A DNA stretch of 64,000 bases from Deltaproteobacteria bacterium (GCA_018434685.1 JAHDOV010000021.1:62001-126000), one strand, 5' to 3'; counted from the first letter of the stretch, positions 8,652 to 16,752 are shown. The notes: a model not told the origin generated them from the letters alone. A program made the numbers and translations.

Positions 8652-9338
8652 ATGGTAGCTCAAGAGTATGTGTTTGTCCCGGTCAGGAAGGAAAAGAAGG
8701 TCTCCGGGATCATATCGGTGCCTGATAACTTTGAATACGGCAGCAGCCCCGCAGTCATCCTGGCGCACGGCTCGGGTAACGGCATGTTTCATCCCCTGCT
8801 GACCCACATGGCAAACGTGCTGGCACAGGCAGGGTTTCTGTGCCTGCGGTTCAACTTCCTCTACCGTGATGAGGAGAGAAAGTCCCCGGACGGGGAAGGC
8901 GTGCTGGAGGCAACGTGGGTGAACGTGTATCAGTTTCTCAGGGACCACCCCGTCTACAAGCCGTCCTCCATTATTGCTGCGGGGAAATCCCTCGGCGGCA
9001 GGATAGCCTCCCAGGTGGTGGCCGAAGGCTACATGGATGTGAGGGGGCTCATATTCCTTGGCTATCCCCTCCATGCACCGGGGCAGACAGACAGCCTCCG
9101 TGATGCCCACCTCTACCGGATCAGGACCCCGATGCTCTTCTTTGCCGGCTCCCACGACCCGTTCTGCAATATCGACAAGCTCGGCGGTGTCCTGGCACGG
9201 ATCGATGCCCCATGCATCCTCGAGGTGATCGAGGACGGAGACCACTCCTTCAAGCTGCCTGCCTCATCAGGCATCCTGGAGCAGGAGGTCTATGCAAAGA
9301 TCCTCGGCAAGACCCTTTCCTGGCTGAAGACTGTCTGA
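8652..9338 (+). CDS. Alpha/beta-hydrolase (dienelactone hydrolase/KANL3-Tex30-like)
   Basis: The start at ATG 8652 is chosen because AGGGGGAGT lies just upstream. The frame extends to 8607, but that upstream part has no ribosome-binding site. The 228-residue protein has the nucleophile elbow GKSLGGR, an Asp in GSHDPF and a His in DGDHSFKLP, a complete Ser-Asp-His triad. LAHGSGNGM forms the oxyanion side. No signal peptide is seen, so it is cytoplasmic. It belongs to the small TAP-like hydrolases of unknown physiological substrate. Confidence 0.8.
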   Translation: MVAQEYVFVPVRKEKKVSGIISVPDNFEYGSSPAVILAHGSGNGMFHPLLTHMANVLAQAGFLCLRFNFLYRDEERKSPDGEGVLEATWVNVYQFLRDHPVYKPSSIIAAGKSLGGRIASQVVAEGYMDVRGLIFLGYPLHAPGQTDSLRDAHLYRIRTPMLFFAGSHDPFCNIDKLGGVLARIDAPCILEVIEDGDHSFKLPASSGILEQEVYAKILGKTLSWLKTV

Positions 9339-9454
9339 TGAACGGTGGTCGCTGCACAAGGTCTCCCGGAACGTTTCCAGTGCGGTAAGATAGATCGAAA
9401 GGGCTGAGAGCCCGGTGCCCGTGCCCGCAGCCCGTTGTCTGCTGAATTACCGGG

Positions 9455-10285
9455 TTACTCCCGGTAGATGATGGTGCCCACGTGTTCGCCGGCCAGGGCC
9501 CGGGTGATGTTCCCCTCTTCCATGCCGTTGATGATCTGAATCCTGTCGAGCACCTCGCTGTTCTGGAGGATCTCGATGCACGGCCGCTCCACGACCAGAT
9601 CCACCAGGTCGCGCTTCATGAGCTCGCGTGCACCGATCTCGCCGATGAAGTCTGCAGAAGGATTCTTCTTGGGGTCGTCGGTGTACAGGCCCTTCTCGTC
9701 CTTGACAAAGATGCACGACCGGGAGCCGATGAGGTTGGCCAGGAGAATGGTGCCTACATCCGTGCGGTGAAGCGGAAGGCGTCCCTGTGCGGGCGGGATG
9801 GCGAAGAAGTCGTACGGCGGCATGCCGTGCATGATGGGGATGCACCCCGTGGCAAAGTAGGTATGGAGCTTCACCACGTCGTCATGGCCGATCTTCACCC
9901 CGCCCCAGGGCGAGAGCAGAGTGGCGAGCAGGAGGGCATTCTGCTCGGAGATGGTGCTGCCGAACTTCGCGATGATGCCCGTGGGCATGCCGAGTTCGAG
10001 GCCTATGCTGTAGATGTGGCGGCTTCTCGTGCCACCGCCTGCCGTGATGAGAATCTTGCGGCTGTCCTTGATTGCGGCAAGCTCCTTTATGATGGGTGGC
10101 AGAGCCTTGATTCCCCGGTCGCAGATAGACTGTCCTCCGATCTTGATGACGTCCACATCGGGAAACAGGCGGGTCTGTGGTGCCAGTTCCATACCATCGT
10201 ACAGGTCCTTGCCCACGAGGCTCTCGCCCATGAGCTGACTCTTCACATGCAGTCGCTTTCCATTCTTTTCTCTCACCAGTGCCAT
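9455..10285 (-). CDS. Molybdenum-storage-protein-like amino-acid-kinase-fold protein
   Basis: This 276-residue protein has the amino acid kinase fold: VIKIGGQS near residues 46-53, GGGTRSRH and FVKDEKGLYTDDP. It follows the Azotobacter MosA/MosB pattern closely: GMPPY, a P-x-x-G-x-x-P-x-x-RTD stretch, and the C-terminal NGMEEGNITRALAGEHVGTII. Mo-storage proteins form hexameric cages that bind polyoxomolybdate or tungstate and hydrolyse ATP. UMP kinase is the alternative, but the RTD and GEHVGT blocks favour the Mos branch. Here a single gene is present instead of an A/B pair. It lies 26 bases downstream of a 70-residue protein of unknown function, which suggests a joint role. Confidence 0.8.
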   Translation of the reverse strand: MALVREKNGKRLHVKSQLMGESLVGKDLYDGMELAPQTRLFPDVDVIKIGGQSICDRGIKALPPIIKELAAIKDSRKILITAGGGTRSRHIYSIGLELGMPTGIIAKFGSTISEQNALLLATLLSPWGGVKIGHDDVVKLHTYFATGCIPIMHGMPPYDFFAIPPAQGRLPLHRTDVGTILLANLIGSRSCIFVKDEKGLYTDDPKKNPSADFIGEIGARELMKRDLVDLVVERPCIEILQNSEVLDRIQIINGMEEGNITRALAGEHVGTIIYRE

Positions 10286-10311
10286 ATGAACTCCTCAGTG
10301 TTGTATTTGAG

Positions 10312-10524
10312 CTAAACTTCTATCTCTTCATCCTGCTTTTCGCCGCGCTTGAGCTCGATCAGGTCTGCCCCGAGTTCCCGGGCGATCTCCTCGAGCTCGC
10401 TCTTGCGCATATGCTTGGCGAATATCCTCAGGTCGACCCCTGCCACGGCCACCAGGTTGAACCGGGGTTTCTTCTCTCCGTCTTTGATCTTCTGCCGCTC
10501 GCGATAGAATATCTTTCCTGCCAT
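10312..10524 (-). CDS. Small conserved protein, paralogue of the 10728-10928 protein
   Basis: The protein has 70 residues from ATG 10524, chosen because GGAGG lies 9 bases upstream and because the paralogue also begins MAG. A GTG two codons upstream (10530) is the alternative. It shares the framework MAGxIFYRERxK, GEKKPR, LVAxxGxDLxIxAKHxRKSELExIA, GAxLxEL with its neighbour. It is highly charged, has no signal peptide, transmembrane segment or cysteines, and is probably cytoplasmic. I do not recognise the family. It has its own predicted promoter and leads directly into the Mo-storage-like gene. Confidence 0.7.
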   Translation of the reverse strand: MAGKIFYRERQKIKDGEKKPRFNLVAVAGVDLRIFAKHMRKSELEEIARELGADLIELKRGEKQDEEIEV

Positions 10525-10558
10525 TGCCACTGTCCTCCATGGATTGTTCTATGCCTAA

Positions 10559-10586
10559 AATATAATTCACAAGCTGATCATAACAA
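10559..10586 (-). promoter_or_regulatory. Predicted promoter of the small-protein/Mos-like transcript
   Basis: On the minus strand TTGTTA (10581-10586) and TATATT (10559-10564) are separated by 16 bases, a good sigma-70 match. It sits between the upstream terminator (10651-10684) and the GGAGG site of the gene at 10524, so this small gene and the Mos-like gene can be expressed separately from the preceding pair. Confidence 0.5.
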
Positions 10587-10650
10587 GGAATTGTCGGTGA
10601 TGAAAAGCCCTTTGGTGAACATTCATGAGAAAATCGGGCAGCGCAGACAC

Positions 10651-10684
10651 AAAAAAAATCCCGCATATCAGCAAGATATGCGGG
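10651..10684 (-). terminator. Rho-independent terminator
   Basis: A perfect 10-bp stem, CCCGCATATC (10660-10669) and GATATGCGGG (10675-10684), has a 5-base loop. It is followed on the minus strand by a T tract (10651-10658). It ends the transcript of the TiaS-like gene and the first small paralogue. Confidence 0.88.
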
Positions 10685-10727
10685 AAGTCGTAGTTACGTC
10701 TTCTTTATGTCAACCGTGCAGCGAGGC

Positions 10728-10928
10728 CTATTTCATCTTCTTGTCGCCGCCGGTGAGCTCCACGAGCTCTGCGCCGACCTTTTTGGCGATCTGCTCAAGC
10801 TCGCTCTTGCGGACGTGTTTGGCATGTATCTTGAGGTCGGCCCCCGATGATGCCACCAGATGGTACCGGGGTTTTTTCTCTCCCTCGTCTACCTTTCTCC
10901 GTTCCCGGTAAAAGATTGTTCCTGCCAT
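10728..10928 (-). CDS. Small conserved protein, paralogue of the 10312-10524 protein
   Basis: This 66-residue basic protein of unknown function shares about half its residues with the protein at 10312-10524, including the IFYRER start, the GEKKPRYHLVAS segment and the AKHVRKSELEQIAKKVGAELVEL core. The pattern suggests a small alpha/beta domain in which an Arg-Lys-rich helix could contact nucleic acid or an anion. Its ATG is 3 bases after the TiaS-like stop, so the two are translationally coupled. A terminator follows within 50 bases. Duplication of this gene on both sides of that terminator is notable. Confidence 0.72.
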   Translation of the reverse strand: MAGTIFYRERRKVDEGEKKPRYHLVASSGADLKIHAKHVRKSELEQIAKKVGAELVELTGGDKKMK

Positions 10929-10931
10929 GAC

Positions 10932-11657
10932 TTACTCCTCCTTTTTCTTGTGTTTCTTCGCCAGTGTTTCCCATGTCTGGTTGCCGTCTTTGTAAACCGG
11001 CAACAGCACCTTGCCGTCCCATAATCTGGGTCTGAGCCATCCATGGGTATCGATAATATCTTCTGGCGCAGGGGTGAGGGCTTCCCGGTCAACCGAGATT
11101 ACCATGATGCCTCTGCCCTCCAGCTCGGATACGCTCACCTGAGAGGGAAAATCGCGCAGTCTGGCGAACTCGATGAATCTGCCGCTTCTGCCGTAGGCGC
11201 ACAGGCCGACTCCGGCTGCAGCCCCTATGATTCCGTCATTGGTGCCGCCGTGTCCGGAGAGGTGAATACCCGCACAGGCTCTGAGAGCCTCTTTCTGAGT
11301 CACTACCTGCCGCGAGCATTTCAGGCCGAATTCCATGAGCTGGGGAAGAGCGGGATCGTCTTCGCAAGCGATGCAGACGCCGGGGTCGCTGCCGGGTGCG
11401 GCATGCTTCTCCACATGCTTGACCGCACGCCGGATCAGGTCGGAGAGGATCGAATAGTCGGGTGCATCGATAATGGCACATGCCGAGCTGTTGTGCGACG
11501 TGTAGGGGATCTCGTCCATCACCGGTAACTGCTGCCTCACTACGCCCCACAGACGGCAACCTTCAGGCAGTTCGTCTTCAAACCAGCGGGTCAGCTTTCC
11601 TGTCCCGAAATCTGAATCGATGTTGTCGGTATCGTCGAATGCAACGAACATTTTCAT
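10932..11657 (-). CDS. DDTD-motif protein resembling the N-terminal domains of TiaS
   Basis: The protein has 241 residues from ATG 11657, preceded by AAGAGGAG. The longer open frame to 11732 has no ribosome-binding site. The start MKMFVAFDDTDN resembles the conserved N terminus of archaeal tRNA-Ile2 agmatinylcytidine synthase (TiaS; DDTDS). GGTNDGIIGAAAGVGLCAYGRSGRFIEFARLRD resembles the TiaS segment with GxIGAxAxxG followed by ELIAYR. The OB-fold and zinc-ribbon C-terminal part of TiaS is absent. Bacteria use TilS for that tRNA, so a different kinase-like or nucleotide-binding role is likely. It is the first gene of a pair with the small protein at 10728. Confidence 0.6.
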   Translation of the reverse strand: MKMFVAFDDTDNIDSDFGTGKLTRWFEDELPEGCRLWGVVRQQLPVMDEIPYTSHNSSACAIIDAPDYSILSDLIRRAVKHVEKHAAPGSDPGVCIACEDDPALPQLMEFGLKCSRQVVTQKEALRACAGIHLSGHGGTNDGIIGAAAGVGLCAYGRSGRFIEFARLRDFPSQVSVSELEGRGIMVISVDREALTPAPEDIIDTHGWLRPRLWDGKVLLPVYKDGNQTWETLAKKHKKKEE

Positions 11658-11903
11658 GGCCTCGTGTCTCCTCTTGGATGTATTGTTCCCAGGTGTCGAA
11701 AGAGCCTTTCGGAACTGTACCTTTCCAAGCATAATTTAACCGTCTGTGTCAATACCCATTAATCCCTATATAGTTCAAAATATAATAAAAGTCAATACAC
11801 AACTATATATAATAATGAGAGAAAAAACCTTTAAAAACAAATAATAGACACTACGACAGATAAAACTTGCCGGATTGTCTGCCTTTGTGCTACAGGGGAT
11901 ATC

Positions 11904-13100
11904 ATGAAAAAGGGCATAACGCTTACCGAGGTTGAAGAGTATATGAGCCCGTACAACAGGTTCTTCAGCCGGTCCGAGGCGCGTGCCCTGGCTTCCCGTT
12001 ATGTCTGGGGGCTGCTCCTGGAGGGGGAGCGAAAGTCGGTGGAGCCCATGGCCCTTCGGGTGGATGCCTCCGAACGATCTCTCCAGCGCCTGCTCACCGA
12101 GGTGAAATGGGATTATGAAGGGGTATGCCGGGAGTATCGCCGGCGTCTGGTGAGCAATTATGCCGGGGCCGAGGGTGTTCTGGTAGTGGGGCAGACCGTA
12201 TTCCCCAAACGGGGAGGTCACAGTGTCTGTGTAGCACGGCAGTACAGCGAAGAATTCGGCAGGATGGTGAGCAGCCAGATGGCGACGGATTCGATCTATG
12301 TGCGGGCAGAAACCGTGGTGCCGTGGGCCATGGATCTCTACGTCCCGAAATTCTGGGATCAGCCGAGAAATAAAGAGGTTCGGCTCCGAAGACAGCAGGC
12401 CAGGATACCCGGGCACATCCGGCACCGGCAGCGGTGGATACAGGGGCTCGGCCAGGTCGAACTGGCGCTGGACCAGGTACTCACGGCAGGTGTGGTGACA
12501 GCAGGCCCTGCTTTCGGATCGGTTTCTGAATTCCGGGATGGGCTCGATCAGCAGGGTGCGCACTATGTCCTGGAGTTATCCGGAGATACCGACGTGTTTC
12601 TTTCAGAACCCGTGCTTGTAGAAGAGAGCCCGAGGAAACGGGGCAGGGGAAGACCGCGGAAGCGGCACCGGCTTTTCGATGCAGAAAGTCCGCCGGTGCA
12701 CGTCTCCCGCATTCATTCCTCCCTGGGCAGCTCTCTCGCCCCGGAAACAGCGCCGGGAGAATCGCCGACATCCATGGCGCTCCAGGTGTGGCCGGCCCAG
12801 GGATACCGTGATGGCATTCTCCGCAAGCCTGCGTGGCTTGGCGTTCAGCAGGGGGAGGCATCGGCCGGACAGGATGACTGCCGGTATTTTCTGGGCAATC
12901 TTCCGGGCGGGGTCAGCCCCCGGGACCTTGAACGGATCACCAGGGCCCATGAGCAGGCACAGCTGTGCAAGACGCGTTTGGCCAAGCACCTCGGCCTGCT
13001 CCACCACGAGGGCAGATCATGGATCGGCTGGCACCGGCATGTCCTGCTCGTCTTCCTGGCCTGGGGCTTCCTGCTGGAGTCGGGGATTTCAATCGATTGA
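11904..13100 (+). CDS. IS701-transposase-like protein lacking the catalytic DDE residues
   Basis: This 398-residue protein aligns by eye along its length with IS701-family DDE transposases: RYVWGLLLEGERKSVEPMA, FPKRGGHSVCVARQYS, SEFRDGL and HHEGRSWIGWHRHV. At the position of the first catalytic aspartate the usual DDTGFPK reads GQTVFPK (Gly96-Gln97). ADAGYGDS reads AGPAFGSV (Gly201 replaces Asp). The expected Glu near the end is Gln353. Residues 243-254 form an AT-hook-like KRGRGRPRK motif. No flanking inverted repeats or target duplication were seen. The AT-rich 170 bases upstream could hold a promoter or binding sites. This is a probable domesticated DNA-binding protein; decay is the alternative, but the frame is intact. 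Confidence 0.7.
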   Translation: MKKGITLTEVEEYMSPYNRFFSRSEARALASRYVWGLLLEGERKSVEPMALRVDASERSLQRLLTEVKWDYEGVCREYRRRLVSNYAGAEGVLVVGQTVFPKRGGHSVCVARQYSEEFGRMVSSQMATDSIYVRAETVVPWAMDLYVPKFWDQPRNKEVRLRRQQARIPGHIRHRQRWIQGLGQVELALDQVLTAGVVTAGPAFGSVSEFRDGLDQQGAHYVLELSGDTDVFLSEPVLVEESPRKRGRGRPRKRHRLFDAESPPVHVSRIHSSLGSSLAPETAPGESPTSMALQVWPAQGYRDGILRKPAWLGVQQGEASAGQDDCRYFLGNLPGGVSPRDLERITRAHEQAQLCKTRLAKHLGLLHHEGRSWIGWHRHVLLVFLAWGFLLESGISID

Positions 13101-13182
13101 AAGCCGGGAGGGGCATGTTCCGGGAAGAAGATGGAGGCACTGAAAGCCTCGCGCCATGCCTCTTTGCAGTCAGTTATTTGAC

Positions 13183-13211
13183 TTGATATCAAGAGGTTGG
13201 GGGAGTAGGAT
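13183..13211 (+). promoter_or_regulatory. Predicted panBC promoter
   Basis: TTGATA (13183-13188) and TAGGAT (13206-13211) are 17 bases apart. A short leader with AAGGAGG follows ahead of the panB ATG at 13232. The -35 lies in the palindrome TTGATATCAA. Confidence 0.5.
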
Positions 13212-13231
13212 ATCCCTATAAGGAGGGACTC

Positions 13232-14035
13232 ATGAAAAAGCCTATTTCTATAATTGACATCCTGAATAAAAAGGGCAAAGAACGCATCGTCATGGTGACC
13301 TCATACGACGCCACCATGACAAAGATCCTTGATGCAACAGAGGTCGATGTCATCCTTGTGGGCGATTCTGCAGGGATGGTCATGGCGGGTGGAGATACAA
13401 CGCTCGGTGTAACCATGGACCAGATGATCTACCACACTGCCTGTGTCAGCAGGGTCAGACCCAGGGCCCTTGTTGTGGGCGACATGCCGTTTCTGTCATA
13501 TCAGGCCGGCGTGGAAGAGGCTGTCAGGAATGCGGGCCGGTTTCTCAAGGAGGGGGGAGCACAGGCCGTCAAACTCGAGGGCGGCAAACGGGTCATCGAT
13601 CAGGTCAAGGCAATAGTCCGCGCCGATATACCGGTCATGGGCCATCTCGGTCTCACTCCCCAGTCGGTGCACGCCTTCGGCGGCTACAAGGTGCAGGGCC
13701 GGGGGGAGGAAGCGGCCATGATGCTGAAGGAGAATGCCCTGGCCCTTCAGGACGCCGGGGTGTTTTCCCTGGTCCTGGAGTGTGTTCCCGCGGCGGTTGC
13801 CCATGAGGTGACCGAGGCGCTCGCCATCCCCACCATCGGCATCGGTGCAGGGCCTCTGTGCGACGGCCAGGTGCTCGTGATCCAGGACCTGCTCGGCATG
13901 TCCAAAGAGTTCAAGCCCAAGTTCGTGAAACGCTATGCCATGCTCTTCGATACCATCAAGGAAGCGGTTGATGCCTATGCCGGCGAGGTAAGAGAGGGCA
14001 CATTCCCTGCAGACGAGCATTGCTTCAAGGATTAG
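13232..14035 (+). CDS. panB: 3-methyl-2-oxobutanoate hydroxymethyltransferase
   Basis: This 267-residue cytoplasmic enzyme transfers a hydroxymethyl group from methylene-tetrahydrofolate to alpha-ketoisovalerate, the first committed step to pantothenate and CoA. It has the family signatures [56 protein letters not shown] and [18 protein letters not shown]. Length and order match PanB throughout. AAGGAGG precedes the ATG. panC follows after 11 bases in the same operon. A pantothenate panD or panE gene is not present nearby. Confidence 0.96.
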   Translation: MKKPISIIDILNKKGKERIVMVTSYDATMTKILDATEVDVILVGDSAGMVMAGGDTTLGVTMDQMIYHTACVSRVRPRALVVGDMPFLSYQAGVEEAVRNAGRFLKEGGAQAVKLEGGKRVIDQVKAIVRADIPVMGHLGLTPQSVHAFGGYKVQGRGEEAAMMLKENALALQDAGVFSLVLECVPAAVAHEVTEALAIPTIGIGAGPLCDGQVLVIQDLLGMSKEFKPKFVKRYAMLFDTIKEAVDAYAGEVREGTFPADEHCFKD

Positions 14036-14046
14036 AGGGGAACTCA

Positions 14047-14892
14047 ATGGAGATAATCAGTGAAATAAAGGCCATGAAGGCCTATGTCAGGGCAATAAAG
14101 GAAAAAGGCGAGACCATCTGCCTGGTCCCCACCATGGGGTACCTCCACGAGGGTCATCTCGACCTCATGCGCATGGGGAGGCCCCTGGCAGATCATCTCG
14201 TAATCAGCATCTTCGTGAACCCTACCCAGTTCGGCCCGAATGAAGACCTCGATAAATACCCCCGGGACATGGAACGTGACGCCCGGCTGTCCGAGTCGGT
14301 GGGGGTCGAATGCATATTCTTTCCGGAGGCCTCCGGGATGTACCCCGACGGGTATGCTACCTACGTGAATGTGGAGCGCATCAGTGAGGGGCTGTGCGGG
14401 GCATCGAGGCCCACCCATTTCCGGGGGGTCACGACCGTGGTGGCGAAGTTGTTCAATATCGTGGAGCCCGATCTGGCCATCTTCGGAGAAAAGGACTATC
14501 AGCAGCTTGCGGTCATCATGCGGATGGTGGACGACCTCAACATGAACGTGAAGGTCCTGGGGCACCCGACAGTCCGGGAGAAGGACGGCATTGCCATGAG
14601 CTCACGGAACTCATACCTGAGCGCTGAGGAGAGGATCAATGCCTTGGTGCTGCGCAAGTCGCTGCTCCATGCACGCGGCAGGGTGAAAAAGGGCGAGCAC
14701 GGCGCAGCACAGATCCGCAAGGAGGTGAAGGACCTGATCTCCCAGACCCCGGGGTGTGCCATCGACTATGTGGAGATCGTGGATGCCGTCACGCTCGAAC
14801 CCGTCGACCGCATCGATGGCAGGGCAGTGATGGCGCTGGCAGTGAAGGTGGGCAAGACCAGGCTTATCGACAACATTACCCTGGAGGCTTAA
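14047..14892 (+). CDS. panC: Pantothenate synthetase
   Basis: This 281-residue enzyme of the nucleotidylyltransferase superfamily condenses pantoate and beta-alanine using ATP. Motifs are VPTMGYLHEGHLDLM (HxGH nucleotide site), FVNPTQFGPNEDLDKYPR, GEKDYQQLAVI and the KMSKS-like AMSSRNSYLS. The start at 14047 is preferred because GAGGGG lies 5-8 bases upstream. An in-frame ATG at 14020 would lie inside panB. It is cotranscribed with panB. A 48-codon frame begins one base after its stop codon. Confidence 0.95.
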   Translation: MEIISEIKAMKAYVRAIKEKGETICLVPTMGYLHEGHLDLMRMGRPLADHLVISIFVNPTQFGPNEDLDKYPRDMERDARLSESVGVECIFFPEASGMYPDGYATYVNVERISEGLCGASRPTHFRGVTTVVAKLFNIVEPDLAIFGEKDYQQLAVIMRMVDDLNMNVKVLGHPTVREKDGIAMSSRNSYLSAEERINALVLRKSLLHARGRVKKGEHGAAQIRKEVKDLISQTPGCAIDYVEIVDAVTLEPVDRIDGRAVMALAVKVGKTRLIDNITLEA

Positions 14893-15039
14893 GTGCTGGA
14901 ATTCAGAGAAGATGCACCCATCGGTTCACTCATATTCTGGAGTATCGCCCTGGTCGTCTGGATCGTCATACGGATCAGGTCAAAAAGGGCCGACAAGAAA
15001 AACGACCTCAAGAAGGGGCATCGAGAAAACTCTGAATGA
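14893..15039 (+). CDS. Candidate 48-residue single-pass membrane protein downstream of panC
   Basis: A GTG at 14893, with GGAGG six bases upstream inside the end of panC, opens a 48-codon frame. It encodes a short acidic N terminus, a hydrophobic segment (IGSLIFWSIALVVWIVIRI) and a strongly basic tail rich in Lys and Arg. This layout predicts one transmembrane helix with a cytoplasmic C terminus. The last 32 bases overlap the 3' end of the convergent metX gene. The ribosome-binding site, hydrophobic profile and operon position support it. No family is recognised, and an accidental frame cannot be excluded. Confidence 0.45.
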   Translation: MLEFREDAPIGSLIFWSIALVVWIVIRIRSKRADKKNDLKKGHRENSE

Positions 15040-16141
15040 TTGCTGTTTGATACTCGAAGTCGGTAAGGAAGGCGTCGTGGCCGTGGTCGGTTTCGATCTC
15101 GGCATAGGAGACCCGTACATTCAGCCCGGTGAAAAGCCGTACGATTTCCTTTGCCTGTGACGGGGGATAGAGCCAGTCCGAGGTAAAGGAGACGACAAGG
15201 CCCCGCTTGGATTTCAGGGCGTCCAGGGGTGTTCCTCGCTGTCTGCCCTCGCCCCTGGCGCGGTCTTTGGATCTCAGCGAGCCCATGAGATCGAAGTTGT
15301 CGATGGCATTGGTGATGTAGAGGTAGCTGTTTGCATCGAATCTCCTGACGAACGAGATGCCCTGATAGTCCAGGTAGTGCTCCACCTCGAAGGAGGGCCT
15401 GAAGATGACCTTTGCGTCCTTGTCTTTCTTGGCCCTGCCGAATTTCTCCTGCATCATCTTTTCCGACAGGTAGGTGATGTGGCCTATCATCCTCGCCACC
15501 GAGAGGCCTGCCTCGGGAGAAACCTCCCCGTAGTAGTTGCCCCCGTTCCACCGGGGGTCAGCCATGACCGCGCGTCTGCCCACCTCGTTGAAGGCGATCT
15601 GCTGGGCCGAATGCTTCATGGTGGATGCGATGCAGATGAACGAGTCCGCCTGCAGCGGGTAGTCGCAGAAGAGCTGCATGGTCTGCATGCCGCCCATTGA
15701 CCCGCCTGCAATGCATTTGAGCCGTTCGATGCCCAACTGCGCCAGGAGGACGCGCTGCGTCTCTGCCATGTCGCGGATGGTGATCGGCGGGAAGCTCAGG
15801 GCATACGGTTTTCCGGTTGCCGGATCGATCGAGGCAGGGCCGGTCGTGCCGCTGCATCCCCCGAGCACATTGGTGCAGATGATGAAAAACCTCTCGGTGT
15901 CGAATCCCTTGCCGGGTCCGATCATGGAGTCCCACCACCCTGGTTTTCTGTCTCTCTCGTGATAGAACGCTGCATGGGCATCTCCTGACAGGGCGTGCTC
16001 GATGAGGATGGCATTGTCCCTCCTCTCGTTGAGCTCCCCGTACGTTTCATATGCAATATCCAGGTGCTCAAGCACATCGCCGGATTCGAGCCGGAACGGC
16101 GCATCTGTATGGAGGATCTGGGTTTTCACGATCTGGTTCAT
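15008..16141 (-). CDS. metX: Homoserine O-acetyltransferase
   Basis: This 377-residue alpha/beta-hydrolase-fold acyltransferase activates homoserine for methionine synthesis. The motifs are ALSGDAHAA, ICTNVLGGCSGTTGP, the nucleophile in GGSMGGMQ, and the distal His in DHGHDAFL, with the Asp in FTSDWLYPP. The acyl donor (acetyl or succinyl) cannot be fixed from the overall family, but MetX in this context is normally an acetyltransferase. The start at 16141 overlaps the metW stop as ATGA, and this coupling argues against an upstream ATG at 16204. It is the last gene of metY-metW-metX. Confidence 0.92.
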   Translation of the reverse strand: MNQIVKTQILHTDAPFRLESGDVLEHLDIAYETYGELNERRDNAILIEHALSGDAHAAFYHERDRKPGWWDSMIGPGKGFDTERFFIICTNVLGGCSGTTGPASIDPATGKPYALSFPPITIRDMAETQRVLLAQLGIERLKCIAGGSMGGMQTMQLFCDYPLQADSFICIASTMKHSAQQIAFNEVGRRAVMADPRWNGGNYYGEVSPEAGLSVARMIGHITYLSEKMMQEKFGRAKKDKDAKVIFRPSFEVEHYLDYQGISFVRRFDANSYLYITNAIDNFDLMGSLRSKDRARGEGRQRGTPLDALKSKRGLVVSFTSDWLYPPSQAKEIVRLFTGLNVRVSYAEIETDHGHDAFLTDFEYQTAIIQSFLDAPS

Positions 16142-16752
16142 TCTGAGCTGCCTCGTCTGATTTTGAAGATGCCTTCGCGTGCCAGGAGATTGTACAGGGG
16201 CCATCTGGAACCGATCACGCGGTTGCAGGCAAGAAAGAATTGTGCATCCATCACCTCGACACCCATCTCCTCCAGCGAGGTTTCGAATTCCTTGATGGAG
16301 ACGAACCGGATGACCGGGCTGTCATACCAGTGTGCAGACGATCGGGTATGGGCGCTCACCCTGCCTTGGGTGAGAATGCGGATCCTGTTGCGCAGGTAGC
16401 CGAAGTTCGAGACGGAGATGATGGCATGCCTGCCCACCCTGAGCATTTCCTCGATGGCATTGTAGGGCTTCGTGATCGCCTGCAGGGTGGCGTTGAGGAT
16501 CACATAGTCGAAACTCCGGTCGGGCCATTCGGACAGGTCCTTGTCGATGTCGGCCTGATAGACGCTGACCCCCTTCTGGATACACCTGACGATCATGTCC
16601 TGGGAGATCTCCACCCCGATGCCCTCTACGTTTTTTTCCCGGATGAGCGAGCTCAGGAGGGTGCCGTCTCCGCAGCCAAGGTCGAGCACCCTGCTGCCGG
16701 GGGCTATCCACTGCCGGATAATGGGATAGTTCTGGGTCGGGATCTTGTACAT
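16138..16752 (-). CDS. metW: Methionine biosynthesis protein MetW
   Basis: This 204-residue SAM-methyltransferase-fold protein has the motif LDLGCGDGTLLSSL and the family block FDYVILNATLQAITKP. It also has the conserved VSNFGYLRNRIRIL and RFVSIKEFE segments. MetW normally accompanies MetX and is required for its activity in some proteobacteria; a methyl-transfer reaction has not been established in what I know. Its ATG directly abuts the metY stop and its own stop overlaps metX as ATGA. The three genes are therefore tightly coupled, here with metW before metX. Confidence 0.92.
   Translation of the reverse strand: MYKIPTQNYPIIRQWIAPGSRVLDLGCGDGTLLSSLIREKNVEGIGVEISQDMIVRCIQKGVSVYQADIDKDLSEWPDRSFDYVILNATLQAITKPYNAIEEMLRVGRHAIISVSNFGYLRNRIRILTQGRVSAHTRSSAHWYDSPVIRFVSIKEFETSLEEMGVEVMDAQFFLACNRVIGSRWPLYNLLAREGIFKIRRGSSE

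Noticed and set aside
11731-11760. Promoter of the TiaS-like gene with TTGACA on the minus strand
   Set aside because: The -35 is perfect, but the only -10-like sequence (TATGCT) lies 13 bases away, which is too short a spacing.
11775-12563. 263-codon open frame on the minus strand
   Set aside because: It lies inside the IS701-like gene, which has clear family similarity; the minus-strand product is Pro/His-rich without any motif.
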